From Trueperaceae bacterium (GTDB taxonomy: Bacteria; Deinococcota; Deinococci; Deinococcales; Trueperaceae), in contig REEJ01000326.1 in assembly GCA_007695125.1 (NCBI GenBank), forward strand, positions 2,501 to 40,898: a stretch of 38,398 nt of DNA. Reading direction: 5' to 3'. This document shows positions 11,700-22,315 of the stretch, in pieces; positions within the stretch are counted from its first letter, which is position 1, and each line of letters opens with the position of its first letter. Both the position numbers and the translations under genes were made by a program. The notes below the pieces were generated by a model. The model saw only the letters and a list, made by a program, of their open reading frames with translations. It did no database searches and was not told the origin of the DNA.

Positions 11700-12383
11700 C
11701 TACCCCTGCATGACGTAGCCGAACACCATCATGAAGTGGCTCGCGCTGCCGGCGAGCACGAACAGGTGCCACAGCGCGTGGAAACCGAACGTGCGCGGCC
11801 ACGGGTCTGGACGCTTGGTGGCGTAGACGAGCGCGCCGACGGTGTAGAAGAGCCCGCCGGCGAGCATCCACAGCATCGCGCCCAGCGGCAGTGCCTGGAG
11901 CAACGGCGCCACGGCGATGACGGCCATCCAACCGAGGGCGATGTAGAGCCCGACCGAGAGCCAGCGCGGCGCACCGATCCAGAACAGCTTGAACAGCACC
12001 CCCAGCACCGCCAGACCCCATACCGTGCCGAACAGCACCCAGCTCCAGACGGGGTCGACGACGCGCAACGACACGAGCGTGATCGGCGTGTACGTGCCGG
12101 CGATCAGCACGAAGATCGCGGCGTGGTCGAACACGCGCAGCCGCCGCACCACGTGCGGCTCTGCGCGCACGCCGTGCAACAGCGTGCTGGCCGTGTAGAG
12201 CAGGATCAGGCTGATGCCGAAGACGAGCGCCGAGGCCAACCGCCACGGGTCCCCGAGCGCGACGATGACCAGGGCCACGGTGCCCACGGCTGCCAGGACG
12301 ACGCCGCACAGGTGCGTGAGCGCGTTGGCAGGCTCGCGGAACACGCGCGACAAGCCGCGCGAGGAGGGGGACGACAGTGCCAT
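11700..12383 (-). CDS. Hemolysin III family (TrhA/YqfA-like) membrane protein
   Basis: The 227-residue protein has seven hydrophobic segments and the HlyIII/PAQR-superfamily pattern: ANALTHLCGVVLAAVG in helix 1, LLYTASTLLHG in helix 2, FDHAAIFVLIAGTYTP in helix 3 and FGFHALWHLFVLAGSASHF in the last helices. The conserved Ser, Asp and His residues are those proposed to bind a metal in PAQR receptors. Bacterial members are linked to membrane-lipid homeostasis; the haemolysin name is historical and does not imply toxicity. It appears to be transcribed on its own from a leaderless promoter, although the sulfurtransferase gene lies upstream on the same strand with a 35-nt gap. Confidence 0.93.
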   Translation of the reverse strand: MALSSPSSRGLSRVFREPANALTHLCGVVLAAVGTVALVIVALGDPWRLASALVFGISLILLYTASTLLHGVRAEPHVVRRLRVFDHAAIFVLIAGTYTPITLVSLRVVDPVWSWVLFGTVWGLAVLGVLFKLFWIGAPRWLSVGLYIALGWMAVIAVAPLLQALPLGAMLWMLAGGLFYTVGALVYATKRPDPWPRTFGFHALWHLFVLAGSASHFMMVFGYVMQG

Positions 12384-12389
12384 ACCGCC

Positions 12390-12395
12390 AGCCTA
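12390..12395 (-). promoter_or_regulatory. Leaderless -10 element for the HlyIII gene
   Basis: Minus-strand TAGGCT ends 6 nt before the ATG at 12383; no Shine-Dalgarno site is present. Confidence 0.55.
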
Positions 12396-12418
12396 GTACA
12401 CGGTGACCGAACCGCTGG

Positions 12419-13267
12419 TCAACCCGGGACACCCGGCTCGTCGCCCGTCGCCACCGGTGCGTCGGCGTGGCTGACCCAGTCGCTCCACGAGCCGGCGTAG
12501 AGCTTCGCCCCCGACACGCCGGCGAGTTCGAGCGCCAGGATGTCGTGCGCAGCCGACACGCCCGAGCCGCAGTACACCACCAGCGTCGGCGCCTGGGCCA
12601 CGTGCGCGAAGCGCTCGCGCAACGCGTCGTCGTCCTTGAAGCGTCCACCCTCGAGGTTGTCGGCGAAGGGCAGGTTGCGCGCCCCTGGCACGTGGCCGGC
12701 GCGTGGGTCGATCGGCTCGACCTCGCCCCGGTAGCGTTCCGGCGCGCGCGCGTCGATCACCACCACGTCGGGGTCCGCCAGGTGCTCGAGGAGCCAGGCG
12801 TGGTCGACCACCATGTCGGAGCGCGGCTCGGGCTCGAACGAGCGCACGGTGGGCGTTGCGACGTCGCTGGTCTCAGGTCCGCCGGCCGCGCGCCAGGCGG
12901 CCAACCCGCCGTCGAGCACCTGGACCCGATCCACGCCGAGCCACCGGAGCAACCACCACACGCGTCCGGCGACCATGCCGTCGCCGTCGTCGTAGGCGAC
13001 GACGTGCGTGTCGGCGCCGACGCCGGCGCGACCGAACGTCGTCGCCGCCGCTTCCGGGCTCGGCAGCGGGTGGCGCCCGCCGTGGCGTCCGAGCGGTCCG
13101 GAGAGGTCCTCGTCGAGGTGCAGGTACACCGCGCCGGGCAGATGCGACGCGGCGTAGGCGCGCCGACCCGCCTCGGTGTCCGCGAGCGAGAAGCGCGCGT
13201 CGATCACACACAGGTCGTCGGCGCCGAGGCGCGCCCGCAGGTCGTCCACACTGATCAGAGGTCGCAT
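12419..13267 (-). CDS. Sulfurtransferase, two rhodanese domains (3-mercaptopyruvate type)
   Basis: The 282-residue protein has an inactive N-terminal rhodanese domain (about residues 1-135, with LPGAVYLHLDEDLSG) and a catalytic C-terminal domain (about 155-270). The active loop is CGSGVSA with Cys233. The CG[ST]GV pattern is typical of 3-mercaptopyruvate sulfurtransferases (SseA-like), whereas thiosulfate sulfurtransferases usually have CRKGV. It would move sulfur from mercaptopyruvate or thiosulfate to thiol or cyanide acceptors in the cytoplasm. The donor preference is inferred only from the loop. It is divergent from the SpoU methyltransferase, with a 57-nt shared spacer that holds a -10 element for each. 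Confidence 0.93.
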   Translation of the reverse strand: MRPLISVDDLRARLGADDLCVIDARFSLADTEAGRRAYAASHLPGAVYLHLDEDLSGPLGRHGGRHPLPSPEAAATTFGRAGVGADTHVVAYDDGDGMVAGRVWWLLRWLGVDRVQVLDGGLAAWRAAGGPETSDVATPTVRSFEPEPRSDMVVDHAWLLEHLADPDVVVIDARAPERYRGEVEPIDPRAGHVPGARNLPFADNLEGGRFKDDDALRERFAHVAQAPTLVVYCGSGVSAAHDILALELAGVSGAKLYAGSWSDWVSHADAPVATGDEPGVPG

Positions 13268-13273
13268 GCTGCG

Positions 13274-13279
13274 AGTCTA
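13274..13279 (-). promoter_or_regulatory. Leaderless -10 element for the sulfurtransferase
   Basis: Minus-strand TAGACT ends 6 nt before the ATG at 13267. Confidence 0.55.
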
Positions 13280-13309
13280 GCCGGACCCGGGGGCCCCGTG
13301 TGCGCGTCG

Positions 13310-13315
13310 TAGCAT
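13310..13315 (+). promoter_or_regulatory. Leaderless -10 element for the SpoU methyltransferase
   Basis: TAGCAT ends 9 nt before the ATG at 13325 and faces the sulfurtransferase -10 across about 30 nt. Confidence 0.45.
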
Positions 13316-13324
13316 GGCCCAGCG

Positions 13325-14152
13325 ATGGCAGACGAGATCATCCGGTCGGTGGGCAACGCCCTGGTCAAGCGCCTGGTGCGGCTGCGCGAACGGCGTGAGC
13401 GTGAGCGTGAGGGCGTGGTGCTGGTGGAGGGGGCGCGCGAGCTCGTGCGCGCGTCGACGGCCGGCTGGCCGCTCGATCTGCTCGTGTCGTGCCCCGAGTC
13501 GTTCTCGGCTGAAGCGACGGGCGCCGCCGAGGGCCTCGCGGCCCGGGCTGCCGAACGGCGGCGCTTCGCCCCAGCGGCGTTCGCCAAGGTGAGCATGCGG
13601 GAACGGCCGGACGGTCTGCTCGGTGTGGTGCGGCCCCCCCAGCTCGCGCTCGACGACCTGCCGTGGCCGCGGGACGGCCTCTACCTGGTGATCGCCGGGG
13701 TAGAGAAACCCGGCAACGTGGGTGCGCTGTTGCGGAGCGCGGATGCGGTCGGTGTCGACGCGGTGTTCGTGACCGGTGGGGGGACCGATCTCGGCAACCC
13801 CAACGTGGTGCGCTCGAGCATGGGCAGCCTGTTCACGCAGGCGGTGTTGGCCGTCGACGACGAAGCCCTCCGCGCAGCGTTGCGGCACAGGGGCGTCCGC
13901 CTGGTCGCGACGAGCCCGGCAGCGGACCGGAGCTACTGGTCGGCGCGCCTCGAGGGATCGGTGGCCGTGGTGGTGGGACCGGAACACGTCGGGCTGGACG
14001 AACCGTGGCTCGCCGCGGCGGACGAGGTCGTGGCGATCCCGATGCGCGGAGCAGCAGACAGCCTGAACGCCGCCACGGCCGGCGCGCTGGTGCTCTTCGA
14101 AGCGCTGCGACGCCGCTCCGGCCAGGGCATCGCGGTCACGGACCGCGCCTGA
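13325..14152 (+). CDS. SpoU/TrmH family RNA 2'-O-methyltransferase
   Basis: Methylates a ribose 2'-hydroxyl in rRNA or tRNA using SAM. The 275-residue protein has an N-terminal substrate-binding segment (VVLVEGARELVRAS, the RNA 2'-O ribose methyltransferase domain) and the trefoil-knot SPOUT catalytic domain with its three motifs: KPGNVGALLRSADAVG (motif 1), VAVVVGPEHVGL (motif 2) and IPMRGAADSLNAATAGALVL (motif 3). The two-domain layout resembles RlmB and TsnR-type enzymes, but the target base cannot be told. Its stop is 3 nt from the stop of the convergent response regulator gene. Confidence 0.93.
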   Translation: MADEIIRSVGNALVKRLVRLRERREREREGVVLVEGARELVRASTAGWPLDLLVSCPESFSAEATGAAEGLAARAAERRRFAPAAFAKVSMRERPDGLLGVVRPPQLALDDLPWPRDGLYLVIAGVEKPGNVGALLRSADAVGVDAVFVTGGGTDLGNPNVVRSSMGSLFTQAVLAVDDEALRAALRHRGVRLVATSPAADRSYWSARLEGSVAVVVGPEHVGLDEPWLAAADEVVAIPMRGAADSLNAATAGALVLFEALRRRSGQGIAVTDRA

Positions 14153-14155
14153 CCG

Positions 14156-14545
14156 TCAGATCTCCTGCTTCTCGCCTGCGATCATGCGGCGCACGAGCGC
14201 CCTGAAGTCCTTGCCCTCGAGCGGCTTGACCACGAGCGCGTCCGCCTTCGCGTGGCGCGCCATGTCGCGCGTGTTGTCGTCGCGCAGCCCGGTCAGGATC
14301 ATGACGGGCACGTCCTTGAGACGACCGACGCGCTTCATCCGATCGCACACCTCGATACCGGAGAGGTGCGGCATAGCCACGTCCAAGATCGCGAGGTCGG
14401 GCGTGTTGTCCTTCAACCACTCCAACGCCTCGCGGCCGTCGCTCACCCGGACCACCTCGTGGCCATCGACGCTGACGAGCATCTCGACCACCTTCGTGAA
14501 GGACTCCTGATCGTCTGCAACGAGGATCGTTCGTACCGGTGCCAC
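14156..14545 (-). CDS. Stand-alone response regulator receiver domain
   Basis: The 129-residue protein is a single CheY/Spo0F-like receiver with no output domain. The acidic pocket is DD at residues 11-12, the phosphoacceptor is Asp55 (LAILDVAMPH), followed by Thr85 (MILTG) and Lys107 (VVKPLEG). The GTG start at 14545 is chosen because a TACGCT element lies 7 nt upstream and the protein then begins just before the first receiver strand; an in-frame GTG at 14593 would add 16 non-family residues. No histidine kinase is nearby, so its partner is unknown. It is divergent from mscL and convergent with the SpoU gene. Confidence 0.92.
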   Translation of the reverse strand: MAPVRTILVADDQESFTKVVEMLVSVDGHEVVRVSDGREALEWLKDNTPDLAILDVAMPHLSGIEVCDRMKRVGRLKDVPVMILTGLRDDNTRDMARHAKADALVVKPLEGKDFRALVRRMIAGEKQEI

Positions 14546-14552
14546 GGGACTC

Positions 14553-14558
14553 AGCGTA
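14553..14558 (-). promoter_or_regulatory. Leaderless -10 element for the response regulator
   Basis: Minus-strand TACGCT ends 7 nt before the GTG at 14545 and favours that start over the upstream in-frame GTG. Confidence 0.45.
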
Positions 14559-14599
14559 CGCCATCCCCCACCGCGAGCGCACTCACCAGGCACTCATAG

Positions 14600-14605
14600 T
14601 AGAAT
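14600..14605 (+). promoter_or_regulatory. -10 element for mscL (leadered transcript)
   Basis: TAGAAT is a good -10 hexamer 56 nt before the mscL start. The message would carry a leader of about 50 nt that holds GGAGG at 14651-14655, six nt before the GTG. This contrasts with the leaderless genes around it. Confidence 0.45.
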
Positions 14606-14661
14606 CCCCCGGTCGTACGGCGCGCACGGGACCCGATCCCGGACCCGCCCGGAGGTACACC

Positions 14662-15099
14662 GTGCTCAGGGAGTTCCAGGCGTTCATCAACCGTGGCAAC
14701 GTGATCGACCTCGCCGTCGCCGTCGTGATCGGCGCGGCGTTCGGACAGATCACCACCTCCCTCGTCAACCAGGTGATCATGCCGCCCCTCGGCCTGCTCA
14801 TCGGCGGCGTCGACTTCTCCGAACTCGGCTTCATCCTGCGCGACGCCGCCGCCTACGCGTCGGTCACCGAGGCCGTGGAGGCCGGCGCCCCGGTGATCCA
14901 GATCGGTGCCTTCATCAACACGCTGATCAACTTCGTGATCATCGCCTTCGCGATCTTCATGGTGGTGCGCGTCTACAACAGGGCACAGGAACGTTTCGCG
15001 AAGCAGGTGGTGGAGGCGCCAGCCGAGGCCGCTGCACCCCCGGCCGACGTCGCGCTGTTGATGGAGATCCGCGACCTGCTGGCGCAGCGTCAGAGCTGA
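14662..15099 (+). CDS. mscL: Large-conductance mechanosensitive channel
   Basis: Opens under membrane tension to release solutes during hypo-osmotic shock. The 145-residue protein begins MLREFQAFINRGNVIDLAVAVVIGAAFG, the near-invariant MscL N-terminal helix and first membrane helix. A periplasmic loop follows (about residues 45-85), then the second membrane helix (FINTLINFVIIAFAIFMVV) and a cytoplasmic helix ending in EIRDLLAQ. The GTG at 14662 is set by the GGAGG six nt upstream and by the conserved N-terminus; an open frame upstream is not family sequence. It is convergent with the DUF3084 gene, 12 nt apart. Confidence 0.97.
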   Translation: MLREFQAFINRGNVIDLAVAVVIGAAFGQITTSLVNQVIMPPLGLLIGGVDFSELGFILRDAAAYASVTEAVEAGAPVIQIGAFINTLINFVIIAFAIFMVVRVYNRAQERFAKQVVEAPAEAAAPPADVALLMEIRDLLAQRQS

Positions 15100-15111
15100 C
15101 GCGGGCAGCCG

Positions 15112-16908
15112 TCAGTAGACGATCACGAGCTCGACCAGCGCCGGTCCGGCGCGGTCGACGGGCTCGACCGTCGCGACCCCGATCACGACCGGACCACTGA
15201 GCCGTAGCAGCTGGTTGGTGAAGCTCTCGTCCGAGGCTCCGACGTACTCGGGAACCTGCAGCTCGTCGAGGCCGCTGCGGCGCACCATGCGCAGGGCGTC
15301 GGCCTTGAGCTGGCTGATCGCGGTCCGCACCTCGTCCTGGCTGGCTGGCAACTCGGGACTCCCGAGGTGCACGTTGCGGCTCACGAGCAGCCGACCGCGC
15401 TCGAACACCCGCGTGTTCTCGAGCGCCTCCACCACGACCTCGACCTGCGTCGGGCTGAACTGGTTGCGCGGCGAGATCAACCGCACCAGGTCGGAGCCCT
15501 CGGTCTCGCTGATCACCTCGACCAGGCTGTTGAACTGCGCGGCCGTGAGCACCACCTCGCCGCCGCCTTGACGCGCGGTGGCCGCGCTCGCGCGGCGGAC
15601 GAACTCGGCCAGCTCTTCACGAACCGCGGCCGGGTCGTTGGCGTAGATGGCGCCCGAGTAGATGACCTGGTCGCGCTCGAACGTGATCTCGCCAGACGCC
15701 ACTCGGCTGAACTCCTGTTGCACGTCCGAGAGCCGCCGCGACTCCTCCTCCAGCCGGTCGGTGAGCCCATCCACCTGGTCCTGCAGCGTCCTCACCAGCT
15801 CGTTGCCGGCGACGATCTCGTCTTGGAGGCTGGTGTTGAGCTGCGCCAGGATCTCGTTGCGCTGGGCGAGATCGGCGTTGGTGCGGCCGAGCTGGTCGTT
15901 GCGCGCAGCCAGGCCGACGTTCTCCTGCTGCAACGAGATCGCCTCGGCGCTGAGCCGGGCCGCGGCGACCTCGAGCGTCGCGACCTCGTCGGCGACCGCC
16001 TCGAGCTCGTCGGCGAGCACGGCCGCGGTCTCTCGCAACGCCTCGGCCTCGGCCTGGGCAGCGTCGCGCGCGGCCTCGGCCGCATCGCGATCGAGGACTG
16101 CAGCCTCGCGCGCGGACACCGCCTCTGCCGTCGCCGCCTCTGCGGTCGCCAGGCGCTGGACCGCCGCCTCGACGTTCGCATCGGCCTCCGACAACAAGAC
16201 CTGCAGCTCCAGCAGGCGCACGTTGGCAGCATCGAGCGCCAGCGCGGCCTCGGCGGCCTCCGCTTCGAGGACCTCGGCCTCGGCGCGGGCGCCGCGAGCG
16301 TCCGCGACCGAGGCGTCTCGATCCGCGACCGCAGCGATGCGCTCCCGATCGGCCTCGGCGAGCTCGGCCTCGACCGCCTCGAGGTCGGCGCTGGCCGCCT
16401 CGAAGGCGCCTTCGAGCTGCGCCAGCTGAGCCTGCGTCGCGTCGATCTCGGCGACGAGCTCGTCGCGCTCTCGCTCGGCGCGGTCGCGCTCGGCGACGGC
16501 GGCGTCACGCTCGGCCAGCGCGATGGCTCGCTCGTCCTGCGCCTGGTCGATGACCGCTCGCGCCTCGGCGAGATCGCTCTCCAGCTCGGTCAAGCCTGCG
16601 CGGACCTCACCCAGCTGCGCTTGCAGCACGCGCTCCTGGGCGCGCAAGTTGGCGAGCTCGTCCGCCGTCCGCTGCGCGTTCACGAGGGTCTGGGTGGCGT
16701 TGGTGAAGGCCAACGCGAGCACAGCGAGCGTGGTGAGCATGATCAGGATGCCCGCACCGACACCGACGATCTGACCGGTGACCTTGGGGCGCGTCCCGAA
16801 CACGGTCAGGCGCCGCCGGCCCACCCACGTCCCGAGGCGATCGCCCGCGTAGGCGATGATGCCCGCGAGGATGACGAGCAGGACGACGAGCAGGGCGACC
16901 GAGGTCAT
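15112..16908 (-). CDS. DUF3084 membrane-anchored coiled-coil protein
   Basis: The 598-residue protein starts with two membrane helices (about residues 4-20 and 45-68) joined by a basic loop GDRLGTWVGRRRLTVFGTRPK; this pattern is diagnostic of DUF3084, known from cyanobacteria and Deinococcus-group bacteria. Residues about 70-405 are a long Ala/Glu/Asp/Arg heptad-rich coiled coil. Residues about 410-598 form a globular C-terminal domain. By the positive-inside rule the coil and C-terminal domain should lie outside the inner membrane, that is in the periplasm; this is inference. The ATG at 16908 has GGGAG about 9-10 nt upstream. It follows lptB by 19 nt on the same strand, so an operon and an envelope role are likely. 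Confidence 0.85.
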   Translation of the reverse strand: MTSVALLVVLLVILAGIIAYAGDRLGTWVGRRRLTVFGTRPKVTGQIVGVGAGILIMLTTLAVLALAFTNATQTLVNAQRTADELANLRAQERVLQAQLGEVRAGLTELESDLAEARAVIDQAQDERAIALAERDAAVAERDRAERERDELVAEIDATQAQLAQLEGAFEAASADLEAVEAELAEADRERIAAVADRDASVADARGARAEAEVLEAEAAEAALALDAANVRLLELQVLLSEADANVEAAVQRLATAEAATAEAVSAREAAVLDRDAAEAARDAAQAEAEALRETAAVLADELEAVADEVATLEVAAARLSAEAISLQQENVGLAARNDQLGRTNADLAQRNEILAQLNTSLQDEIVAGNELVRTLQDQVDGLTDRLEEESRRLSDVQQEFSRVASGEITFERDQVIYSGAIYANDPAAVREELAEFVRRASAATARQGGGEVVLTAAQFNSLVEVISETEGSDLVRLISPRNQFSPTQVEVVVEALENTRVFERGRLLVSRNVHLGSPELPASQDEVRTAISQLKADALRMVRRSGLDELQVPEYVGASDESFTNQLLRLSGPVVIGVATVEPVDRAGPALVELVIVY

Positions 16909-16927
16909 CGCATCCGCTCCCGACCAC

Positions 16928-17710
16928 TCACAACTGGAAGTCCTGGCCCAGGTACGAGGTGCGGACGCCGGCGTCGGCGGCGAAGTCCTCGGGCGTCCCA
17001 TCGAAGCGGACCTGCCCGTCGAACATCAGGTACACGCGGTCGGCGATCGCCAGCGTCTCGCGCACGCTGTGATCGGTCAGGAGCACACCCAGCCCGCGCC
17101 GCTCGCGCAGGTCGCGCACGAGCTCCTGGATCTCGCGGATCGACTTGGGGTCGACGCCCGTGAAGGGCTCGTCGAGCAGGATGAAGCTCGGATCGATGGT
17201 CAGGCTGCGGGCGATCTCCAGACGGCGGCGTTCGCCTCCGGACAACGTGTCGGCGCGATGGTCGGCCAGGTGGGTCAGCCCGAACTCGTCGAGGAGGGCG
17301 GCGGCGCGCTCCGCCTGCTCCGCGCGCGACAAGGGCTGGAACTCGAGGATCGCCAGCAGGTTGTCGCGGACGCTCATGCGCCGGAACGCGCTCGGCTCCT
17401 GCGCCAGGTAGCCCAGGCCGTGACGAGCGCGGCGGTGCATCGGCCAGCCGGTCACGTCCGTGCCGCCGAGCTCGATACGGCCCGCGTTGGGCCTCACGAA
17501 GCCGACCATCATGTAGAAGCTGGTGGTCTTGCCGGCACCGTTCGGTCCGAGCAACGCGACGATCTCGCCCGGATCGAGGCGCAGATCGACACCGTCCACC
17601 ACGGTGCGGCGACCGTAGCGCTTCACGAGTCCCGTCGCCCGCAGGCTCGCCGCCTCGGCGCTCGGCACCGTCGACGTTCGCTCGTTCACAACAGGGACCG
17701 CGGCCGACAT
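16928..17710 (-). CDS. lptB: LPS-export type ABC ATPase LptB
   Basis: The 260-residue ATPase has Walker A GPNGAGKT (residues 55-62), the LptB-typical segment [21 protein letters not shown], signature [15 protein letters not shown], Walker [14 protein letters not shown], the H-loop [11 protein letters not shown] and the C-terminal [12 protein letters not shown], all matching LptB rather than generic importers. In diderms LptB powers extraction of LPS or other amphiphiles from the inner membrane with LptF and LptG, which are not in this window. About 20 extra N-terminal residues precede the family start; an internal start is possible. A -10-like TACCAT lies 9 nt upstream. It is followed by the DUF3084 gene. 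Confidence 0.92.
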   Translation of the reverse strand: MSAAVPVVNERTSTVPSAEAASLRATGLVKRYGRRTVVDGVDLRLDPGEIVALLGPNGAGKTTSFYMMVGFVRPNAGRIELGGTDVTGWPMHRRARHGLGYLAQEPSAFRRMSVRDNLLAILEFQPLSRAEQAERAAALLDEFGLTHLADHRADTLSGGERRRLEIARSLTIDPSFILLDEPFTGVDPKSIREIQELVRDLRERRGLGVLLTDHSVRETLAIADRVYLMFDGQVRFDGTPEDFAADAGVRTSYLGQDFQL

Positions 17711-17719
17711 ACGCCCGAC

Positions 17720-17725
17720 ATGGTA
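17720..17725 (-). promoter_or_regulatory. Leaderless -10 element for lptB
   Basis: Minus-strand TACCAT ends 9 nt before the ATG at 17710. It separates lptB-DUF3084 from the upstream pyruvate dehydrogenase genes. Confidence 0.4.
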
Positions 17726-17740
17726 GCACCGCGTCCATGA

Positions 17741-17780
17741 GCGTCGGACGAGCGCAGCGCTCGGCGCACCCGTCCGACGC
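17741..17780 (-). terminator. Stem-loop after aceF
   Basis: GCGTCGGACG (17741-17750) and CGTCCGACGC (17771-17780) are perfect 10-nt inverted arms, with an inner hairpin CGAGCG-CAG-CGCTCG (17749-17763) as an overlapping alternative. A further pair, TGAGCGTC (17738-17745) and GACGCTCA (17791-17798), overlaps the aceF stop. There is no U tract, so this may be a terminator, a processing barrier or an mRNA-stabilising end. Confidence 0.5.
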
Positions 17781-17795
17781 GTGCGTGGGAGACGC

Positions 17796-19187
17796 TCAGC
17801 CCTCGAGCGCCATCAAGAACGGCTCTTCGATGGCCCGGCAGACCCAGCGCAGGAAGCGCGCAGCCGCCGCACCGTCGATGAGTCGGTGGTCGTAGGTGAG
17901 CGCCAGGGGCATGGTCAGGCGCGGCACGAAGACGTTCTGTTCGGCGTCCCAGACCGGCTCCATGCGCGAACGTGAGACGCCCAGGATGGCGACGTCGGGC
18001 GGGTTGACGATGGGCGTGAAGCCGTGGCCGCCGATGCCGCCGAGGTTCGACACCGAGAAGTTGCCGCCTTGCATGTCGTCCGGCGAGAGCTTCCGGTCGC
18101 GTGCCTTGTCCGCCAGGACGCCGAGCTCGTCGGCGAGCGCCAGGATGCTCTTGCGGTCGGCGTGCTTGATGACGGGCACCAGCAGGCCGTGGTCGGTGTC
18201 GACCGCGACGCCGACGTTGACGTAGCGCTTGTAGACGATCTCCTGGGCGTCGACGTCGAGGCTGGCGTTGAAGTCGGGGTACTTGCGCAACGCCGCCGCC
18301 ACGACCTTGATGAGCATCGCGGTCGGCGTGAGCTTCGCGCCGATGGCCTCCGCAGCCTTCTTGTAGCGCTGCCGCAGCGCCTCGAACTCCGTCGCGTCGG
18401 CGCTGTCGAAGTGCGTGACCATCGGTACGGTGGTCCAGGCGTTGGTCATGGAGCGTACGGTGGCCTTGCGGATGCCCGACATGGCCGCGCGTTCGGTCTC
18501 GCCCCACTTCGAGAAGTCCGGGAGCGGCGCAGCCGTCGGCGCAGGCGCCGCGGCAGCGGCAGCGGCCGGGCGAGCCGGCTCGTCGCCCGCCGCGAAGCGC
18601 TCGACGTCCTCGGCCGAGATCCGGCCGAGCACGCCGGTGCCCGTGATCGCGCGCAGGTCGACGCCGCGCTCGCGCGCGAGGCGCCGGACGCTGGGCGCCG
18701 CCGGGATCGGTCGAGCGTCGTCCGCGTCGGAGCTCTTCGAGCTCTTCGACGGGGCGGGCGCGGGCGCGTCGGGCGCACGCTCCCGAGCGGGCGCAGCGGC
18801 CTCGTCGGCGCTCGTGTCGTCAGCGGCGTCTTCGTCGTCGGCCGCTTGCGCGGACGCACGTGCGTCGTCGCTCGCAGCGTCCTCGTCGCCCGCGTCGTCG
18901 GCGCCTTCGTCGGCGCCTTGGTCGGCACCCGCGTCGGCGCCCGCGTCGGCGCCTTCGTCGACGCTGAGCACGACCTGGCCGACCTTGGCCTCGGCGCCCA
19001 CGCTCACGTGGACCTTGCTGACGACGCCTGCGACCGTCGACGGGACCTCGACGACCGCCTTGTCCGTCTCGAGTTCGAGGACGCCCTGGTCGACCTCGAT
19101 GCGGTCGCCCTCGGCCACCAGGACGGCGACCACGGTTCCGACGTCGATGCCCTCACCGACGTCCGGGAGTTTGAAATCAGTTGCCAC
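17796..19187 (-). CDS. aceF: Pyruvate dehydrogenase complex E2, dihydrolipoamide acetyltransferase
   Basis: Transfers acetyl groups from E1 via lipoamide to CoA. The 463-residue protein has one lipoyl domain (residues 1-77) with the lipoylated Lys43 in [10 protein letters not shown]. An unusual acidic linker (about 78-155) starts with five GAD[AQED] tetrapeptides. The E3/E1-binding domain (about 160-195) contains [20 protein letters not shown] and GRISAEDV. The catalytic domain (about 230-463) ends with [16 protein letters not shown] (DHRxxDG motif). It lies 18 nt downstream of aceE on the same strand and is surely co-transcribed. No E3 (lipoamide dehydrogenase) gene is in the window. E2 type is clear; the substrate is inferred from aceE. 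Confidence 0.95.
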   Translation of the reverse strand: MATDFKLPDVGEGIDVGTVVAVLVAEGDRIEVDQGVLELETDKAVVEVPSTVAGVVSKVHVSVGAEAKVGQVVLSVDEGADAGADAGADQGADEGADDAGDEDAASDDARASAQAADDEDAADDTSADEAAAPARERAPDAPAPAPSKSSKSSDADDARPIPAAPSVRRLARERGVDLRAITGTGVLGRISAEDVERFAAGDEPARPAAAAAAAPAPTAAPLPDFSKWGETERAAMSGIRKATVRSMTNAWTTVPMVTHFDSADATEFEALRQRYKKAAEAIGAKLTPTAMLIKVVAAALRKYPDFNASLDVDAQEIVYKRYVNVGVAVDTDHGLLVPVIKHADRKSILALADELGVLADKARDRKLSPDDMQGGNFSVSNLGGIGGHGFTPIVNPPDVAILGVSRSRMEPVWDAEQNVFVPRLTMPLALTYDHRLIDGAAAARFLRWVCRAIEEPFLMALEG

Positions 19188-19205
19188 GTTGTAGTCGCCT
19201 CCTCA

Positions 19206-21935
<2,730 letters not shown>

Positions 21936-22162
21936 TGTGGTGTCCTCTCTCGCCGGGCGGCGGCGCGCATGCTGCGCTGCCGCGGCCAGCACGGTTGCCA
22001 GTCACGTCGTCGTACGCGCGCCGTCGGCGTCGCCTCCAGGCGTGCCGACACTGCGATCGCGTAGCGCACCATGCTACCCCGTGCGCTCCAGCCGACGCGG
22101 CGGGGGCCACGACACGTCGTTCCCCGCGCGGCATCGGGGGCGACCACGCCGCGGACATCGCA

Positions 22163-22176
22163 CGTAAGCGCTTTCA
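22163..22176. promoter_or_regulatory. LacI-type operator-like box 1
   Basis: CGTAAGCGCTTTCA resembles the cre/LacI-family pattern with central CG and near-dyad arms (AAGCGCTT core). It shares CGTAA, CG, TT and C positions with box 2. Centres of the two boxes are 123 nt apart. It lies upstream of both divergent genes. Confidence 0.5.
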
Positions 22177-22240
22177 GCACGTTGTGCGATTCGGTGGAGT
22201 CGTCTTCCATGCGTTCTATACGGTGTTTCTCGTGGAGTGA

Positions 22241-22270
22241 TTGACGCGACCCCCTCGTGTCGCGTACGCT
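22241..22270 (+). promoter_or_regulatory. Likely promoter of the LacI-type regulator
   Basis: TTGACG (22241-22246) and TACGCT (22265-22270) are separated by 18 nt. Transcription would start near 22277, so the palindromic box at 22286-22299 would lie just downstream of the start, a position suited to autorepression. Confidence 0.5.
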
Positions 22271-22285
22271 AGCGCCACGATATCT

Positions 22286-22299
22286 CGTAAACGTTTACG
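22286..22299. promoter_or_regulatory. LacI-type operator box 2, perfect palindrome
   Basis: CGTAAACGTTTACG is a perfect 14-nt palindrome with the central CG typical of LacI/GalR-family operators. It sits between the predicted promoter and the ribosome-binding site of the regulator gene, and is the best operator in the window. Confidence 0.75.
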
Positions 22300-22315
22300 C
22301 ACGTGGGGGGAGGCC

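Larger units (their letters stand above)
21936..22315. other. Divergent aceE/lacI intergenic region
   Basis: This 380-nt spacer is the longest gap in the window. It holds the aceE ribosome site, a weak minus-strand -10-like TAGCAT at 22071-22076 that could serve aceE with a long leader, two LacI-type boxes (22163-22176 and 22286-22299), a likely lacI promoter and the lacI ribosome site. I see no small gene or structured RNA in it. Confidence 0.6.

Noticed and set aside
11700-12383. Virulence haemolysin
   Set aside because: The HlyIII name is historical; the protein is a seven-helix PAQR-type membrane protein linked to lipid homeostasis.
15087-15102. Terminator between mscL and the DUF3084 gene
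   Set aside because: GCGTCAG and CTGACGC are separated by only two bases, too tight for a hairpin loop, and there is no U tract.
15367-17163. Long antisense open frame opposite the DUF3084 gene and lptB
   Set aside because: Mirror of the repetitive coiled-coil codons; no domain and it crosses two sense genes.
22241-22315. Longer N-terminus for the LacI regulator
   Set aside because: It would cover the predicted promoter, the palindromic operator and the ribosome site.
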